Made by a program: the position numbers and the translations under genes
Notes under the pieces: model-generated
Databases searched by the model: none
What the model was told of the DNA's origin: nothing
The model's input: only the letters and a program-made list of their open reading frames with translations
DNA from: an uncultured Sphingomonas sp.
GTDB taxonomy: Bacteria; Pseudomonadota; Alphaproteobacteria; Sphingomonadales; Sphingomonadaceae
Length of the DNA stretch: 51,319 nt
Assembly (NCBI RefSeq): GCF_937859915.1
Contig: NZ_CALMAW010000137.1
Coordinates: forward strand, 1 to 51,319
Direction of reading: 5' to 3'
Shown here: positions 8,864 to 17,553 of the stretch, piece by piece
How the letters are laid out: each line of letters begins with the position of its first letter
Numbering within the stretch: position 1 is the first letter of the stretch

Positions 8864-9316
8864 TCAGAAGCCCGATCGGGCGGCACGCGGCGGCAGGTAG
8901 ACAGGCTTGGCCTCGGGGCGCTCGGTCAAGCGAACGACGTCCGCCTGCTCGCGCTCGAAATGCTGGCGAAGCCGTCCGATCATCTCGAGCGCGGCGACGC
9001 GGTATTTGGCCTTCTGCTCGAACACCCGGACGACCGACCAGTCGGCGAGATACGCCTTGTACAGCACGCCCATTGCGTCGCAGCGCCCGCGCATCCGCAT
9101 CGACAGTTCGCGCACCACGGGGTCCGAGGACTGCAGCAGCGTCGGGAACACGGTCTGATGCTTGAACTCGGTGTAGGTCTTGAGCTGCAGCGCGAGCTGC
9201 CAGCGGATCTGGCCCAGCTCGACGGTCTCGAGATCGCCGGATCGGATCAGGATCGCCTCGGCCGCCTTGAGCGTCGAGCGCATATCGTCTTGCTGGCGCC
9301 GGATCGTCCTAAGCAC
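8864..9316 (-). CDS. Conserved-looking hypothetical protein
   Basis: A 150-residue, probably all-helical soluble protein that I do not recognise. It has alternating charged and hydrophobic helices (TVELGQIRWQLALQLK, RVAALEMIGRLRQHFE) and a segment YTEFKHQTVFPTL that faintly resembles hemerythrin-like proteins, but the further histidines and glutamates of a di-iron site are not evident. The start is GTG 9316 with GGGAG six bases upstream. It lies downstream of tRNA-Leu on the same strand with a 250-bp gap. That gap holds only a loosely spaced inverted repeat (CGCCCTG and CAGGGCG) and no other recognisable feature. Confidence 0.7.
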   Translation of the reverse strand: MLRTIRRQQDDMRSTLKAAEAILIRSGDLETVELGQIRWQLALQLKTYTEFKHQTVFPTLLQSSDPVVRELSMRMRGRCDAMGVLYKAYLADWSVVRVFEQKAKYRVAALEMIGRLRQHFEREQADVVRLTERPEAKPVYLPPRAARSGF

Positions 9317-9566
9317 GTCGTTCTCCCGTTGCTGAACGGATTGTCAGCCGCCGGTTAACGGGATCTTGCCTGGCGACGGCCAGCGTACCCCGGTTCGACT
9401 AATGTCGCGGACCGTGCAGACCGGCGCAACCTGCGAAAAAGTCAGCTATTCGAGCCGACGCGCGGCGACCCGCAACGCCCACAGGGCATCGGCTTCGATC
9501 GGTTGATACGCCCTGATGGTTCGATCGGATCGACTGGCCCCGCAGGGCGGTGATCCCGATAAAGAC

Positions 9567-9653
9567 TGGTGCGGTCGAGAAGACTCGAACTTCCACGGCC
9601 TTTCGGCCACAGCGACCTCAACGCTGCGCGTCTACCAATTCCGCCACGACCGC
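9567..9653 (-). tRNA. tRNA-Leu (anticodon GAG)
   Basis: An 87-nt class II tRNA. The acceptor stem pairs GCGGTCG with CGACCGC, followed by A and an encoded CCA. The D-arm includes TGGCGGAATTGGTAGACGC. The anticodon loop TTGAGGT, closed by CAGCG/CGCTG, gives anticodon GAG, which reads CUC and CUU. The long variable arm is GTGGCCGAAAGGCCGTG, and the T-arm contains GTTCGAGTC. CTC is a very common leucine codon in the surrounding genes, consistent with an important tRNA. Confidence 0.97.
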
Positions 9654-9714
9654 ACGTCGTTCTGCCCGCCATGTCCCTTCGCAAGAAGAGCCCCCGGCGG
9701 CCGGTAGGGGCGAG

Positions 9715-9743
9715 CCTCTAGCAAAGCCGCCCCCCCCACGCAA
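9715..9743 (-). promoter_or_regulatory. Possible promoter for tRNA-Leu
   Basis: On the minus strand TTGCGT and TAGAGG are separated by 17 bases, about 60 bases upstream of the tRNA 5' end. The spacer includes a run of eight G. The -10 match is weak, so this is only a candidate. Confidence 0.3.
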
Positions 9744-9766
9744 TGCGCTTTATCCGTCGCTATGCA

Positions 9767-10564
9767 TCAATGTGCATCGGTGTCCGCGAAGCTCAGGTTG
9801 AGCGCCTTGGAGCCTTGCGGCACGTCCACTTCGGCGCTGTCGAAATCCGCCGATCCCCTAGGCGGCAGCGCATGGACGGGGGCGCTGATCGTCCAGCCGT
9901 AGACGGTGTGGCCATTGGCATCGCGCAGCTCGGCGTGGATGTCGGGGACGGGCTGGCGGATCGCGGTCGGATTGACGATCCGGCCGGACACCGCGAACAA
10001 TTCATTGCCCGTTGCCAGCGTACGGCGCTCGGGCTTGCGGATCACCTGCAACATCAGCGGGCTGGTCGTGCCCGCGGCGCTCGTCCAGCCCGAGAAGACG
10101 TGCGGCCCGAACCACGCCACGGTTGCCGCGACGATCAGCATCAGCGCAGCGGCGAGCGCTGCGAGCGTGGTCATCACCGTATTGCGGTTGCGGCGCGCGC
10201 GGAACGGCGGTGTCGGTGCATAGGGATCGATCGACGGCGGCGGCGCGCGCAGATCATCAAAGCCGTCGGATGGCGGCGAGGTCGCGATGCCCGTCGGCGG
10301 AACGCCCAGGTTCGAGCGCGCGCTGAGCGGGCGTCCGCCTTCGGCGTAGGCGGTGGGCCGTGCCGCGGCCGCCGGCATGGCCGGTGCGATCGGCGGGGAG
10401 AAATCGGTTGGTGGCGAATAGGTGTCGGCACCGCTCGCCACCATCGCCGGTTCCTGAAACCAACTGTGGCGGCAGGACGCGCAGCGAACCTGACGTCCGG
10501 TGGCACCGACCGCGCTGTCGGGCACCAGATAGCGGGTGCCGCAGGCAGGGCAGCTCAATATCAT
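9767..10564 (-). CDS. MJ0042-type zinc-ribbon membrane protein
   Basis: A 265-residue protein with an N-terminal zinc ribbon (CPAC at 5-8 and CASC at 28-31, followed by HSWFQ), a proline- and alanine-rich low-complexity linker, one transmembrane helix near residues 130-150 ([20 protein letters not shown]), and a C-terminal DUF3426-like beta domain containing [17 protein letters not shown]. The arrangement suggests an inner-membrane protein with a cytoplasmic metal-binding N-terminus and a periplasmic C-terminal domain. The function is unknown. It is divergent from ftsE, a neighbourhood I recall from other alphaproteobacteria, which hints at cell-envelope or division work. Confidence 0.82.
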   Translation of the reverse strand: MILSCPACGTRYLVPDSAVGATGRQVRCASCRHSWFQEPAMVASGADTYSPPTDFSPPIAPAMPAAAARPTAYAEGGRPLSARSNLGVPPTGIATSPPSDGFDDLRAPPPSIDPYAPTPPFRARRNRNTVMTTLAALAAALMLIVAATVAWFGPHVFSGWTSAAGTTSPLMLQVIRKPERRTLATGNELFAVSGRIVNPTAIRQPVPDIHAELRDANGHTVYGWTISAPVHALPPRGSADFDSAEVDVPQGSKALNLSFADTDAH

Positions 10565-10710
10565 GCTGGTCGTCCGGCCTTTCCGTCTCGCGCAACTCGC
10601 CGGCCGGTCTAGGACGGCGGACGCCCGGCTGGCAAGCGCCGCGCTTGCCCCGGCCTCGTGGCATGTGCGAAAGCGCCAGGCGAGTTTCGGGCGAAAGGCA
10701 AAGGCGGCGC

Positions 10711-11424
10711 ATGGCCGGTATCGTGCAGTTCGAGAATGTCGGCCTGCGCTATGGCACCGGAGCGGAGACGCTGTCGGACCTGAGCTTCAGCCTGGCGCAG
10801 GGCAGCTTCTACTTCCTGACCGGCCCGTCGGGCGCGGGCAAGACGTCGCTGCTCAAGATGCTGTATCTCTCGCAGCGCCCGTCGCGCGGCAGCATCCGCC
10901 TGTTCGGCGAGGATGTCGTCCAGCTGCGTCGGGCGCGGTTGCCGGGCTTCCGGCGCCGTATCGGAGTCGTCTTTCAGGACTTCCGCCTGATCCCGCATCT
11001 GTCCGCCTTTGACAATATCGCCCTGCCGCTGCGCATTGCGGGCGTCGACGAGCGCGACCTGGTGACACCGGTGCGCGAGATGCTCGCCTGGGTGGGTCTT
11101 GCCGACCGCGCGTCGGCGCGCCCGCCGACGCTGTCGGGCGGCGAGCAGCAGCGCGTCGCGATTGCCCGCGCGGTGATCGGCCGACCCGAAATCCTCGTCG
11201 CCGACGAGCCAACCGGTAATGTCGATCCCGAGATGGCGGCACGGCTGCTGCATCTGTTCGATGCGCTCAACACGCTGGGCACGACGATCGTGGTCGCGAC
11301 GCATGACATCCATCTGCTCAGCCGCGTCGCCTCGGCGAACGTGATGCGGCTCGACCGCGGCCAGCTCCATGATCCGACCGGGGCGCTGCGCCATCCGCCC
11401 GGCGGCGGCGAGGCCTACGCCTGA
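10711..11424 (+). CDS. ftsE: Cell division ATP-binding protein FtsE
   Basis: ATPase subunit of the FtsEX complex, which controls periplasmic peptidoglycan hydrolases at the division septum. The 237 residues hold every ABC motif: Walker [10 protein letters not shown] (38-46), Q-loop [12 protein letters not shown], signature [14 protein letters not shown], Walker [11 protein letters not shown] and the H-loop VATHDIHLL. The start is the ATG at 10711; the frame is open upstream but the N-terminus [15 protein letters not shown] is the normal FtsE start. The stop overlaps the ftsX start by one base (TGATG). First gene of a compact run ftsE-ftsX-ydcF-plsC. Confidence 0.96.
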   Translation: MAGIVQFENVGLRYGTGAETLSDLSFSLAQGSFYFLTGPSGAGKTSLLKMLYLSQRPSRGSIRLFGEDVVQLRRARLPGFRRRIGVVFQDFRLIPHLSAFDNIALPLRIAGVDERDLVTPVREMLAWVGLADRASARPPTLSGGEQQRVAIARAVIGRPEILVADEPTGNVDPEMAARLLHLFDALNTLGTTIVVATHDIHLLSRVASANVMRLDRGQLHDPTGALRHPPGGGEAYA

Positions 11425-12308
11425 TGCTCGGTGCGTCGCAGGCCGATCGCCGGCTATTGCCCGAGGGCCGCCTCGCGGGCCCGATGCCGTGGGTCATCGC
11501 GATCATGATGTTCCTGACTGCGCTTGCCGCCGCCGCCGGCCTCGCGATGGGCGACGCCGCGCACCGGCTCGGCGGCGATCTCGGCCGCCAGGTCACCGTA
11601 CAGATCGTCGCCGGCGATCCCGCGCTGCGCGACCACGAAACCGATGCGGTGCAACGCGTGCTCGGCCGCGAGGAGGGCGTCGCGGGCTTCCACAAGCTCG
11701 GCGGCGACGAGATGCAGGCGCTGCTGCGCCCGTGGCTCGGCGACGCCGGGCTCGACCGCGACCTGCCGCTGCCCGCGATGATCGACGTCGATCTCACCGC
11801 CGCCGGCCGTGCGCGGCTCGATCGCATCGCCGGCGCGCTGACCGCCGCCGCCCCGCATGCGCGGATCGACGACCATGCCGCATGGCTGGCGCCGCTGGTC
11901 GGGCTGATCCGATCGCTCGGGCTGCTCGCCGGCGGTATCGTCACGCTGATGGTGGGCGCGACCGCGGCGGCGGTGGTGCTCGCGGCACGCTCGGCGCTCA
12001 ACACGCATCGCCAGACGATCGACGTGATGCACATGATGGGATCGACCGACGTGCAGGTCGCCCGCCTCTTCCAACGCCGGCTTGCGCTCGATGCGCTGTT
12101 CGGCGCGATCGTCGGGCTGATCGGGGCGATCATCGTGATCCTCGGCATCGGGCGGCGGCTGGGCGAGATCGGATCCGGGCTGGTCGGCTCGATCGCGCTG
12201 CCATGGACCGCCTGGGTCGCGCTGCTCGCCCTGCCGCTGCTCGCCGGGTTGCTGGCGTTGGCCGTGGCGCGGCTCACCGTCCAGCGCGCATTGGCGAGAA
12301 CGCTATGA
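11424..12308 (+). CDS. ftsX: Cell division protein FtsX
   Basis: Permease-like partner of FtsE, 294 residues. One transmembrane helix lies near the N-terminus (VIAIMMFLTALAAAAGLAMG), followed by a periplasmic domain of about 120 residues (VTVQIVAGDPALRDHE onward) and three C-terminal helices (LLAGGIVTLMVGATAAAVVL; FGAIVGLIGAIIVILGI; VALLALPLLAGLLALAVA). The coupling-helix region NTHRQTIDVMHMMGSTD is typical of the family. The stop overlaps the next start by four bases. In alphaproteobacteria the complex recruits LytM-type or other hydrolase factors, but none is encoded here. Confidence 0.94.
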   Translation: MLGASQADRRLLPEGRLAGPMPWVIAIMMFLTALAAAAGLAMGDAAHRLGGDLGRQVTVQIVAGDPALRDHETDAVQRVLGREEGVAGFHKLGGDEMQALLRPWLGDAGLDRDLPLPAMIDVDLTAAGRARLDRIAGALTAAAPHARIDDHAAWLAPLVGLIRSLGLLAGGIVTLMVGATAAAVVLAARSALNTHRQTIDVMHMMGSTDVQVARLFQRRLALDALFGAIVGLIGAIIVILGIGRRLGEIGSGLVGSIALPWTAWVALLALPLLAGLLALAVARLTVQRALARTL

Positions 12309-12835
12309 CACGGGTCCTCGGCTTCCTCGTGCTGCTCTGGGCGCTCGGCTTCGCGCTGTTCGCGCTGACGCTGCCGCGCCCGGCGGACGACCGCGTCACC
12401 GATTCGATCGTGGTGCTGACCGGCGGCCCCGGCCGGCTCGACCGCGGGCTCGATTTGCTGAGCCGGCACAGGGCGCGACGCCTGTTCCTGTCGGGCACCG
12501 ATCGCAGCGTCCGCAAGAGCGAGCTCGCCGCGCGCACGCATCGCCCGCCTGCGCTGTTCGATTGCTGCGTCGATCTCGGGCAGGAATCGGTCGACACGCG
12601 CTCCAACGCGATCGAGACCGCCGCGTGGCTGCGCGCGCACCATTATGCCAGCGTCCGGCTGATCACCACCGATTGGCACATGCCGCGCGCCCACGCCGAT
12701 CTTGCGCGCGTGCTCGGCCGCGATCCGATCCTGATCGTCCCCGATGCGGTGCGCAGCCAGCCCAGCCTGCTGACGCTGTTCACCGAATATCACAAATATG
12801 TGCTGCGCCGGTTCGCGGCACCCTTCGGCTATTGA
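12305..12835 (+). CDS. YdcF/SanA family protein (DUF218)
   Basis: A 176-residue protein with an N-terminal membrane anchor (VLGFLVLLWALGFALFALTL) and a DUF218 domain. Recognisable motifs are IVVLTGGPGRLDRGLDLL, RRLFLSGTD, ESVDTRSNAIETAAWL and LITTDWHMPRAHADL. Family members are linked to envelope barrier function and to cell-wall precursor stress, but the reaction is not settled. It overlaps ftsX by four bases (ATGA) and is followed by plsC after eight bases, so it shares the division operon. Confidence 0.88.
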   Translation: MTRVLGFLVLLWALGFALFALTLPRPADDRVTDSIVVLTGGPGRLDRGLDLLSRHRARRLFLSGTDRSVRKSELAARTHRPPALFDCCVDLGQESVDTRSNAIETAAWLRAHHYASVRLITTDWHMPRAHADLARVLGRDPILIVPDAVRSQPSLLTLFTEYHKYVLRRFAAPFGY

Positions 12836-12843
12836 GGGCCCGC

Positions 12844-13557
12844 ATGGCGCTGACCCGTTCGCTGCTGTTCCTGACGCTCGCCTATATCGTCACGATCGGC
12901 ATGGTGCTCGCGGGCATTCCGGTCGCATTCGTCAGCCGGCGCGGCTTTTCGCATTATGCCCGGCGTTGGGCGGCGACGCTCGAATGGCTGGCCGACCACG
13001 TTCTCGGCGTACGGCTGCAGATCGAGGGCGAGGTGCCGCGCGGACCGGTGTTGGTCGCCGCCAAGCATGAATCGGCCTATGAGACGCTGGTGCTGATGGC
13101 GCTGCTCGACGATCCGGTGATCGTGCTCAAGCGCGAGATCGCCGACGTGCCGGTGTTCGGTCCGCTGACCCGGCGTCACGGCGTCATCCCGGTCGATCGC
13201 GCCGCCAATGCCGCGGCGCTGCGACGGATGCTCGCGGCCGCCGACGTTGCCAAAGCCCAGGCGCGCGCGGTGCTGATCTTTCCGGAGGGCACGCGCGTGC
13301 CGCATGGCGAAGCGCCGCCGCTGCAGGCGGGCTTCGCGGGGCTCTACGGGCGGCTCGGTCTGCCGGTGGTGCCGGTCGCGACCGACGCCGGGGTCAATTG
13401 GCCCAAGGGCGTGCGCAAGACGCCGGGCGTGATTCGGCTGCGCTTCGGCACGCCGATCCCCCCCGGCCTGCCGCGCAAGGCGGCCGAGGCGGCAGTGCAC
13501 GCGGCGATCAACGCGCTGAACGATGGCAACGAACACTTCCGCCACCGTTCGTCCTGA
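12844..13557 (+). CDS. plsC: 1-acyl-sn-glycerol-3-phosphate acyltransferase
   Basis: Second acyltransferase of phosphatidic acid synthesis, on the inner membrane; 237 residues with an N-terminal hydrophobic helix (LLFLTLAYIVTIGMVLAGIP). The catalytic block reads AAKHESAYET, so the usual HX4D is HX4E, as I recall from alphaproteobacterial relatives of the type KHQSAWET. The substrate-binding motif LIFPEGTRVP and the later VVPVATDAG block are present. The last codons (His-Arg-Ser-Ser-stop) are read from the start of a palindromic repeat, so the repeat supplies the stop codon. Last gene of the ftsE run. Confidence 0.93.
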   Translation: MALTRSLLFLTLAYIVTIGMVLAGIPVAFVSRRGFSHYARRWAATLEWLADHVLGVRLQIEGEVPRGPVLVAAKHESAYETLVLMALLDDPVIVLKREIADVPVFGPLTRRHGVIPVDRAANAAALRRMLAAADVAKAQARAVLIFPEGTRVPHGEAPPLQAGFAGLYGRLGLPVVPVATDAGVNWPKGVRKTPGVIRLRFGTPIPPGLPRKAAEAAVHAAINALNDGNEHFRHRSS

Positions 13558-13659
13558 GTAGGGACTGAGCGTAGTCGAAGGCCCGTATCGAAGGATCGCC
13601 AGGCCACATCCTTCGATACGCCATTTCGACAAGCTCAATGGCTACTCAGGACGAACGGT
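13544..13659. repeat. Family A palindromic repeat, long form
   Basis: A 116-bp near-perfect inverted repeat. The arms begin ACCGTTCGTCCTGAGTAG on the plus strand and the same on the minus strand, and continue through a TGAGC..GTCGAA block to CGTATCGAAGGAT, about 50 bp per arm with few mismatches. It fills the junction between convergent plsC and tyrC and includes the plsC stop codon. It could act as a terminator for both directions. A close copy lies at 32154-32273. Confidence 0.9.
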
Positions 13660-13693
13660 TGGTGGTTGGCGCGGCGGAGCGAGGGAAATGCCC

Positions 13694-14599
13694 CTAATGT
13701 TTCCGCCCGAAGTCCGGCGCCGGATCGTCCTGACCCTGTTCGAGGATCGACCGCCTGACCGCACGCGTGCGCGTGAACAGGTCGAACAGCTGCTCGCCGT
13801 CGCCCCAGCGGATCGCGCGCTGGAGCATGGTCAGGTCCTCGGTGAAGCGTTGCAGCATCTCCAGCACGGCTTCCTTGTTGGAGAGGAAGACGTCGCGCCA
13901 CATCGTCGGGTCCGAGGCGGCGATGCGGGTGAAGTCGCGAAAGCCGCCGGCGGAGAATTTGATCACCTCGGAGGCGGTGACCTCCTCCATGTCCGAGGCG
14001 GTGCCGACGATCGTGTAGGCGATCAGATGCGGCAGATGGCTGGTGATCGCGAGCACGCGGTCGTGGTGCGCCGCGTCCATCGTCTCGACGTTCGAGCCGA
14101 GCCGCTGCCAGAATTCGGTCACACGTGTGACCGCCACCGGATCGGCGCCCTCGGATGGGGTCACGATGCACCAGCGGCCTTGGAACAGGCTCGCAAAGCC
14201 CGCATCGGGCCCGCTATGCTCGGTGCCCGCAACCGGATGCGCGGGCACGATGGCATGGCCGGGCAGCGCGTCGAGCAGTTCGGCGAGCACCGCCGCCTTG
14301 GACGAGCCGACGTCGGACACCACCGCGTCGGCGGGCACGTCGGCGGCGATCTCGCGCGCGACCGCGCCGATCGCACCGGGGGGTACGCACAGGATGACGA
14401 GGTCGGCGTCGATCACCGCGGCGCCCGCGCTGTCGGCGAAGTCATCGACGAGATCGAGCGCGGCAACGCGCGCCCGCACCAGCGGATCGGCGTCGTGGCC
14501 CGAGAGGCGGACGGTCGGCATCGCCTCGCGCACCGCGCGCACGATCGACGAGCCGATCAGCCCGAGCCCGATCACCGAGACACGCGCAAACGGCAGCAT
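13694..14599 (-). CDS. tyrC: Prephenate/arogenate (cyclohexadienyl) dehydrogenase
   Basis: NAD(P)-dependent dehydrogenase of tyrosine synthesis, 301 residues. The N-terminal Rossmann motif is VIGLGLIGSSIVRAV (residues 8-22). Other family marks are CVPPGAIGAV, DVGSSKAAV, PAHPVAGTEHSGP with the catalytic His, and HLPHLIAYTIV. No chorismate mutase domain is attached, as expected for a TyrC/TyrAa type. The ATG at 14599 overlaps the hisC stop by one base. The frame remains open far upstream but that is a shadow of hisC. In Zymomonas, a relative, tyrC also sits next to hisC, an arrangement I recall from the literature. Cofactor and substrate preference are not decidable here. Confidence 0.93.
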   Translation of the reverse strand: MLPFARVSVIGLGLIGSSIVRAVREAMPTVRLSGHDADPLVRARVAALDLVDDFADSAGAAVIDADLVILCVPPGAIGAVAREIAADVPADAVVSDVGSSKAAVLAELLDALPGHAIVPAHPVAGTEHSGPDAGFASLFQGRWCIVTPSEGADPVAVTRVTEFWQRLGSNVETMDAAHHDRVLAITSHLPHLIAYTIVGTASDMEEVTASEVIKFSAGGFRDFTRIAASDPTMWRDVFLSNKEAVLEMLQRFTEDLTMLQRAIRWGDGEQLFDLFTRTRAVRRSILEQGQDDPAPDFGRKH

Positions 14600-15705
14600 C
14601 AGCCGGCGACAAGCTCGCGGATCGCCGCGGCCAGCCCGCGCACCTGCGGTTCGGTGCCGATCGTGATGCGCAGCCCGTGGCGCAGCCCCTGGCCCGGCAG
14701 CCAGCGCACGATGAAACCGCGCTCCATCAGCCCGCCATAGACATGTTCGGCGGTGGTTTCGCCCTCGAACAGCACCAGCACGAAATTGGCCTTGGACGGC
14801 ACCGCGCGCACGCCGGCATTGCCGAGCGTGGCGATCTCGGCCGCGAACCAGCCGCGCCATTCGGCATTGTGCGCCCGGCTCGCCTCGACGAAGTCGGTCG
14901 CCGCAAGGCTGGCGATCGCCGCCGCCTGGCCACCCGTGGTGACGTTGAACGGCGCGCGGATCTTGTGCATCGCCTCGATCACCTTGGCCGGGCCGTAGCC
15001 CCAGCCGATCCGCTCGGCGGCCAACCCGAAAATCTTCGAGAAGGTACGCGTCACGAGCACATTGGCGTGTGTCCGCGCGAGGTCGAGCCCGCCATCGTCG
15101 TCGTCCGGGTCGAGATATTCGGTATAGGCCTGATCGACGACGAGCAGGCAGTCGGCGGGGAGCCCGGCATGCAGCCGCGCGATCTCGCTCCGGGACGTAT
15201 AGGTGCCGGTCGGGTTGTTGGGGTTGGCGACGAACACGACGCGGGTGCGCGGCGTCACCGCGGCGAGCAGCGCGTCGACGTCGGTCGCATAATCGCTGTC
15301 GGCGGCCTCGACCGGGGTCGCGCCGACGCGACGCGCCGCGATCGGATAGACCGAGAAGCCGTAGCGGACATAGAGCACCTCGTCGCCCGGCCCCGCGAAG
15401 GCGCCGGCGGCGAGGTGAAGCACCTCGTCGGATCCCGTGCCGTGGATGACACGGTCGGCCTCGAGCTCGTAATGCGCGGCGATCGCCTCGCGCAGCGCGG
15501 TTGCCCCGGCGTCGGGATAGCGTTCGAGCGTGCTGGCGGCGGCGGCGAACGCCGCGCGCGCCTCGGGCGCTGTGCCGAGCGGGTTCTCGTTGGACGAGAG
15601 CTTGGCGGCCTCGACGCCGCTGTCGGTGGTGGCGCGGCCGGGCACATAGGGCGCGATCGCGTCGATCCAGGGTTTCGGGGCGAGGACGGTGGTGGCGGCT
15701 GTCAT
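14599..15705 (-). CDS. hisC: Histidinol-phosphate aminotransferase
   Basis: Class II PLP aminotransferase of 368 residues for histidine synthesis. Motifs include [28 protein letters not shown] [37 protein letters not shown] and the PLP lysine in [19 protein letters not shown]. The start is the ATG at 15705, preceded by AGGACG; a longer frame to 15804 adds a low-quality arginine-rich stretch and was not used. Because it is transcribed with tyrC, the enzyme may also serve in aromatic amino-acid transamination, as proposed for its Zymomonas counterpart. That second role is inference. Confidence 0.94.
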   Translation of the reverse strand: MTAATTVLAPKPWIDAIAPYVPGRATTDSGVEAAKLSSNENPLGTAPEARAAFAAAASTLERYPDAGATALREAIAAHYELEADRVIHGTGSDEVLHLAAGAFAGPGDEVLYVRYGFSVYPIAARRVGATPVEAADSDYATDVDALLAAVTPRTRVVFVANPNNPTGTYTSRSEIARLHAGLPADCLLVVDQAYTEYLDPDDDDGGLDLARTHANVLVTRTFSKIFGLAAERIGWGYGPAKVIEAMHKIRAPFNVTTGGQAAAIASLAATDFVEASRAHNAEWRGWFAAEIATLGNAGVRAVPSKANFVLVLFEGETTAEHVYGGLMERGFIVRWLPGQGLRHGLRITIGTEPQVRGLAAAIRELVAG

Positions 15706-15878
15706 GGCCGCGTCCTGTAGCGACGAAGCGCGCGCGAGGGAACGCCGTTCGCACGCCGCGACGCGTCGATCGCAGGCTGCCCCATAACGATACGCCGCGC
15801 GCATGTCGCCCGCAGCCGCCGATGCGCTGTCGCGTTAGGACCAGCATCAGCCCCCGGGCAGGTAAGGAGTGTGTAGCG

Positions 15879-16292
15879 ATGGTTGCCGATATGCCGATTG
15901 CGTCGATCTATCTGATGATCGTCGGCGGTCTCGCGACCGCGCTCGCGATGGCGGCGATGCGCCGCGACGGGCTATGGGTGCTGGCGATCGGCCTGCCGCT
16001 GCTGCTCGCCGCCGAGCGCGCCGGACTGCCGCCCGCGCTCTTCGCCTGGGGGTGTGCCGGCTATGCGCTCGCGGTGCTGCTGGTCGCGGGTCTGGCGGCG
16101 ATCCGGGTGACCGGCCTGCCGCTCGGCGCGGCGCTGGTTGCCGCGGTGGCGCTGACCGGCCTGTCGTCGATGCCGGCGGCGGCCTATCATCCCGATCCCG
16201 CGCCGCTCTCGTTGCACCGGCCGCCGACGATCGGCGTCCAGCTCGCCGCGATGCTGGGCACGCTTGCGGACGACCCGCGCTACGCCGATTGA
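15879..16292 (+). CDS. Small hypothetical membrane protein
   Basis: A 137-residue protein I do not recognise. It is strongly hydrophobic, with three or four predicted transmembrane helices (SIYLMIVGGLATALAMAAM; GLWVLAIGLPLLLAAERA; FAWGCAGYALAVLLVAGLAAI; GAALVAAVALTGLSS) and a polar C-terminal tail of about 35 residues. AAGGAG nine bases before the ATG at 15879 fixes the start. It is divergent from hisC across 173 bp and lies 33 bases upstream of metX, whose likely -35 element overlaps its stop codon. Confidence 0.72.
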   Translation: MVADMPIASIYLMIVGGLATALAMAAMRRDGLWVLAIGLPLLLAAERAGLPPALFAWGCAGYALAVLLVAGLAAIRVTGLPLGAALVAAVALTGLSSMPAAAYHPDPAPLSLHRPPTIGVQLAAMLGTLADDPRYAD

Positions 16293-16317
16293 CAAGTCTT
16301 AGCGCCGCCCCCTAGCG
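16289..16317 (+). promoter_or_regulatory. Candidate metX promoter
   Basis: A perfect TTGACA (16289-16294) is followed after 17 bases by CTAGCG (16312-16317). The -35 overlaps the stop codon of the upstream gene. Transcription would then begin within a few bases of the metX ATG at 16326, giving a nearly leaderless message; no Shine-Dalgarno is evident there. Confidence 0.45.
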
Positions 16318-16325
16318 GCTAGGCG

Positions 16326-17441
16326 ATGGAGCATGACGAGCGGTTCGGCCACGCGCGCAGCGTCACCCTGCCCGGGCCGCTGGCGCTCGATGGCGGACAG
16401 AGCCTCGCGCCCGTCACCATCGCCTACGAAACCTATGGCACGCTGAACGCCGATCGTACGAACGCGGTGCTGATCTGTCATGCGCTGACCGGCGACCAGC
16501 ATGTCGCCAGCGTCCATCCCGCGACGGGCAAGCCCGGCTGGTGGACGCGGATGGTGGGCCAGGGGCAACCAATCGACCCGGCGCGCCACTTCATCGTCTG
16601 CGCCAATGTGCTGGGCTCGTGCATGGGCTCGTCGGGTCCGGCGATGGCAGCCGCCGACGGCACGCCGTTCGCGATGCGCTTCCCGGTGATCACGGTACGC
16701 GACATGGTGCGCGCGCAGGCGATGCTGCTCGATCATCTCGGCATCGACACGCTCACAGCAGTCGGCGGATCGATGGGCGGCATGCAAGTGCTCGAATGGG
16801 CGGCGACCTATCCCGCGCGGGTGCGCGCCGCGGTGGTGATCGCAAGCGCCGCGCGCCATTCGGCGCAGAACATCGCCTTCCACGAAGTCGGGCGGCAGGC
16901 GATCATGGCCGACCCCAAATGGCGCGGCGGCGACTATTATGAGAGCGGCGATCCGCCCGCTGCCGGGCTCGCGGTGGCGCGGATGGCGGCGCACATCACC
17001 TATCTGTCCGAAGCCGGGCTCACCGAGAAATTCGGCCGGCGGCTGCAGAAGCGCGAGGCGGTCGGCTTCGGCTTCGACGCCGACTTCCAGGTGGAAAGCT
17101 ATCTGCGCCATCAGGGGATCAGCTTCGTCGACCGGTTCGATGCGAACAGCTATCTCTACATCACCCGCGCGATGGACTATTTCGACCTCGCCGAAGAGCA
17201 TGGCGGCCTGCTCGCCAACGCCTTCCGACAGACGCCGACACGCTTCTGCCTGGTCTCGTTCGACACCGACTGGCTGTATCCCACGCGCGAATCGCGCAGC
17301 ATCGTCCAGGCCCTGAACGCCGCGGGGGCGGCGGCGAGCTTCGTCGAACTGTCGTCGCCCTTCGGGCACGACGCCTTCCTTCTCGACGTGCCGGAGTTGA
17401 ACCGCGTCGTGGACGGATTTCTGCGGGCGGGCGGGCTGTGA
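16326..17441 (+). CDS. metX: Homoserine O-acetyltransferase
   Basis: Alpha/beta-hydrolase enzyme of 371 residues that activates homoserine for methionine synthesis. The nucleophile is Ser149 in [20 protein letters not shown] and [11 protein letters not shown] carry the catalytic Asp and His. [29 protein letters not shown] is represented by the usual N-terminal block. Members of this family can use acetyl- or succinyl-CoA, and sequence alone does not settle which. metW follows, as in many alpha- and betaproteobacteria, but here a palindromic repeat separates them. I see no SAM riboswitch in the 33 bases upstream. Confidence 0.93.
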   Translation: MEHDERFGHARSVTLPGPLALDGGQSLAPVTIAYETYGTLNADRTNAVLICHALTGDQHVASVHPATGKPGWWTRMVGQGQPIDPARHFIVCANVLGSCMGSSGPAMAAADGTPFAMRFPVITVRDMVRAQAMLLDHLGIDTLTAVGGSMGGMQVLEWAATYPARVRAAVVIASAARHSAQNIAFHEVGRQAIMADPKWRGGDYYESGDPPAAGLAVARMAAHITYLSEAGLTEKFGRRLQKREAVGFGFDADFQVESYLRHQGISFVDRFDANSYLYITRAMDYFDLAEEHGGLLANAFRQTPTRFCLVSFDTDWLYPTRESRSIVQALNAAGAAASFVELSSPFGHDAFLLDVPELNRVVDGFLRAGGL

Positions 17442-17458
17442 GAATGGACCACCCTAAC

Positions 17459-17541
17459 CCGTTCGTCCTGAGCGAAGTCGAAGGACGTACCCCGAGCGCG
17501 GCGCCTGAAGCCCGTGCTTCGACTTCGCTCAGCACGAACGG
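17459..17541. repeat. Family A palindromic repeat, short form (metX-metW)
   Basis: An 83-bp element. The left arm reads CCGTTCGTCCTGAGCGAAG; the right arm on the other strand reads CCGTTCGTGCTGAGCGAAG. Each arm can close on itself: GTCC pairs with GGAC in the left arm and GTGC with GCAC in the right. It lies between two genes of one pathway on the same strand, so it could reduce metW expression or protect metX mRNA. Confidence 0.88.
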
Positions 17542-17553
17542 AATAAGGGCGTC

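Noticed and set aside
9317..9566. Further RNA gene or small gene in the gap after tRNA-Leu
   Set aside because: Only a loosely spaced CGCCCTG/CAGGGCG pair is visible; short frames here cross the tRNA gene and have no ribosome site.
13544..13659. Insertion sequence or MITE with target duplication
   Set aside because: I see no transposase and could not identify a flanking direct repeat for family A; I therefore list it as a repeat only.
14600..15847. Extension of tyrC upstream over hisC in the open frame
   Set aside because: The extension is arginine-rich and out of frame with hisC; TyrC starts properly at 14599 with the Rossmann motif.
16293..16325. SAM-II riboswitch before metX
   Set aside because: Only 33 bases separate the genes and the characteristic pseudoknot pattern is absent.
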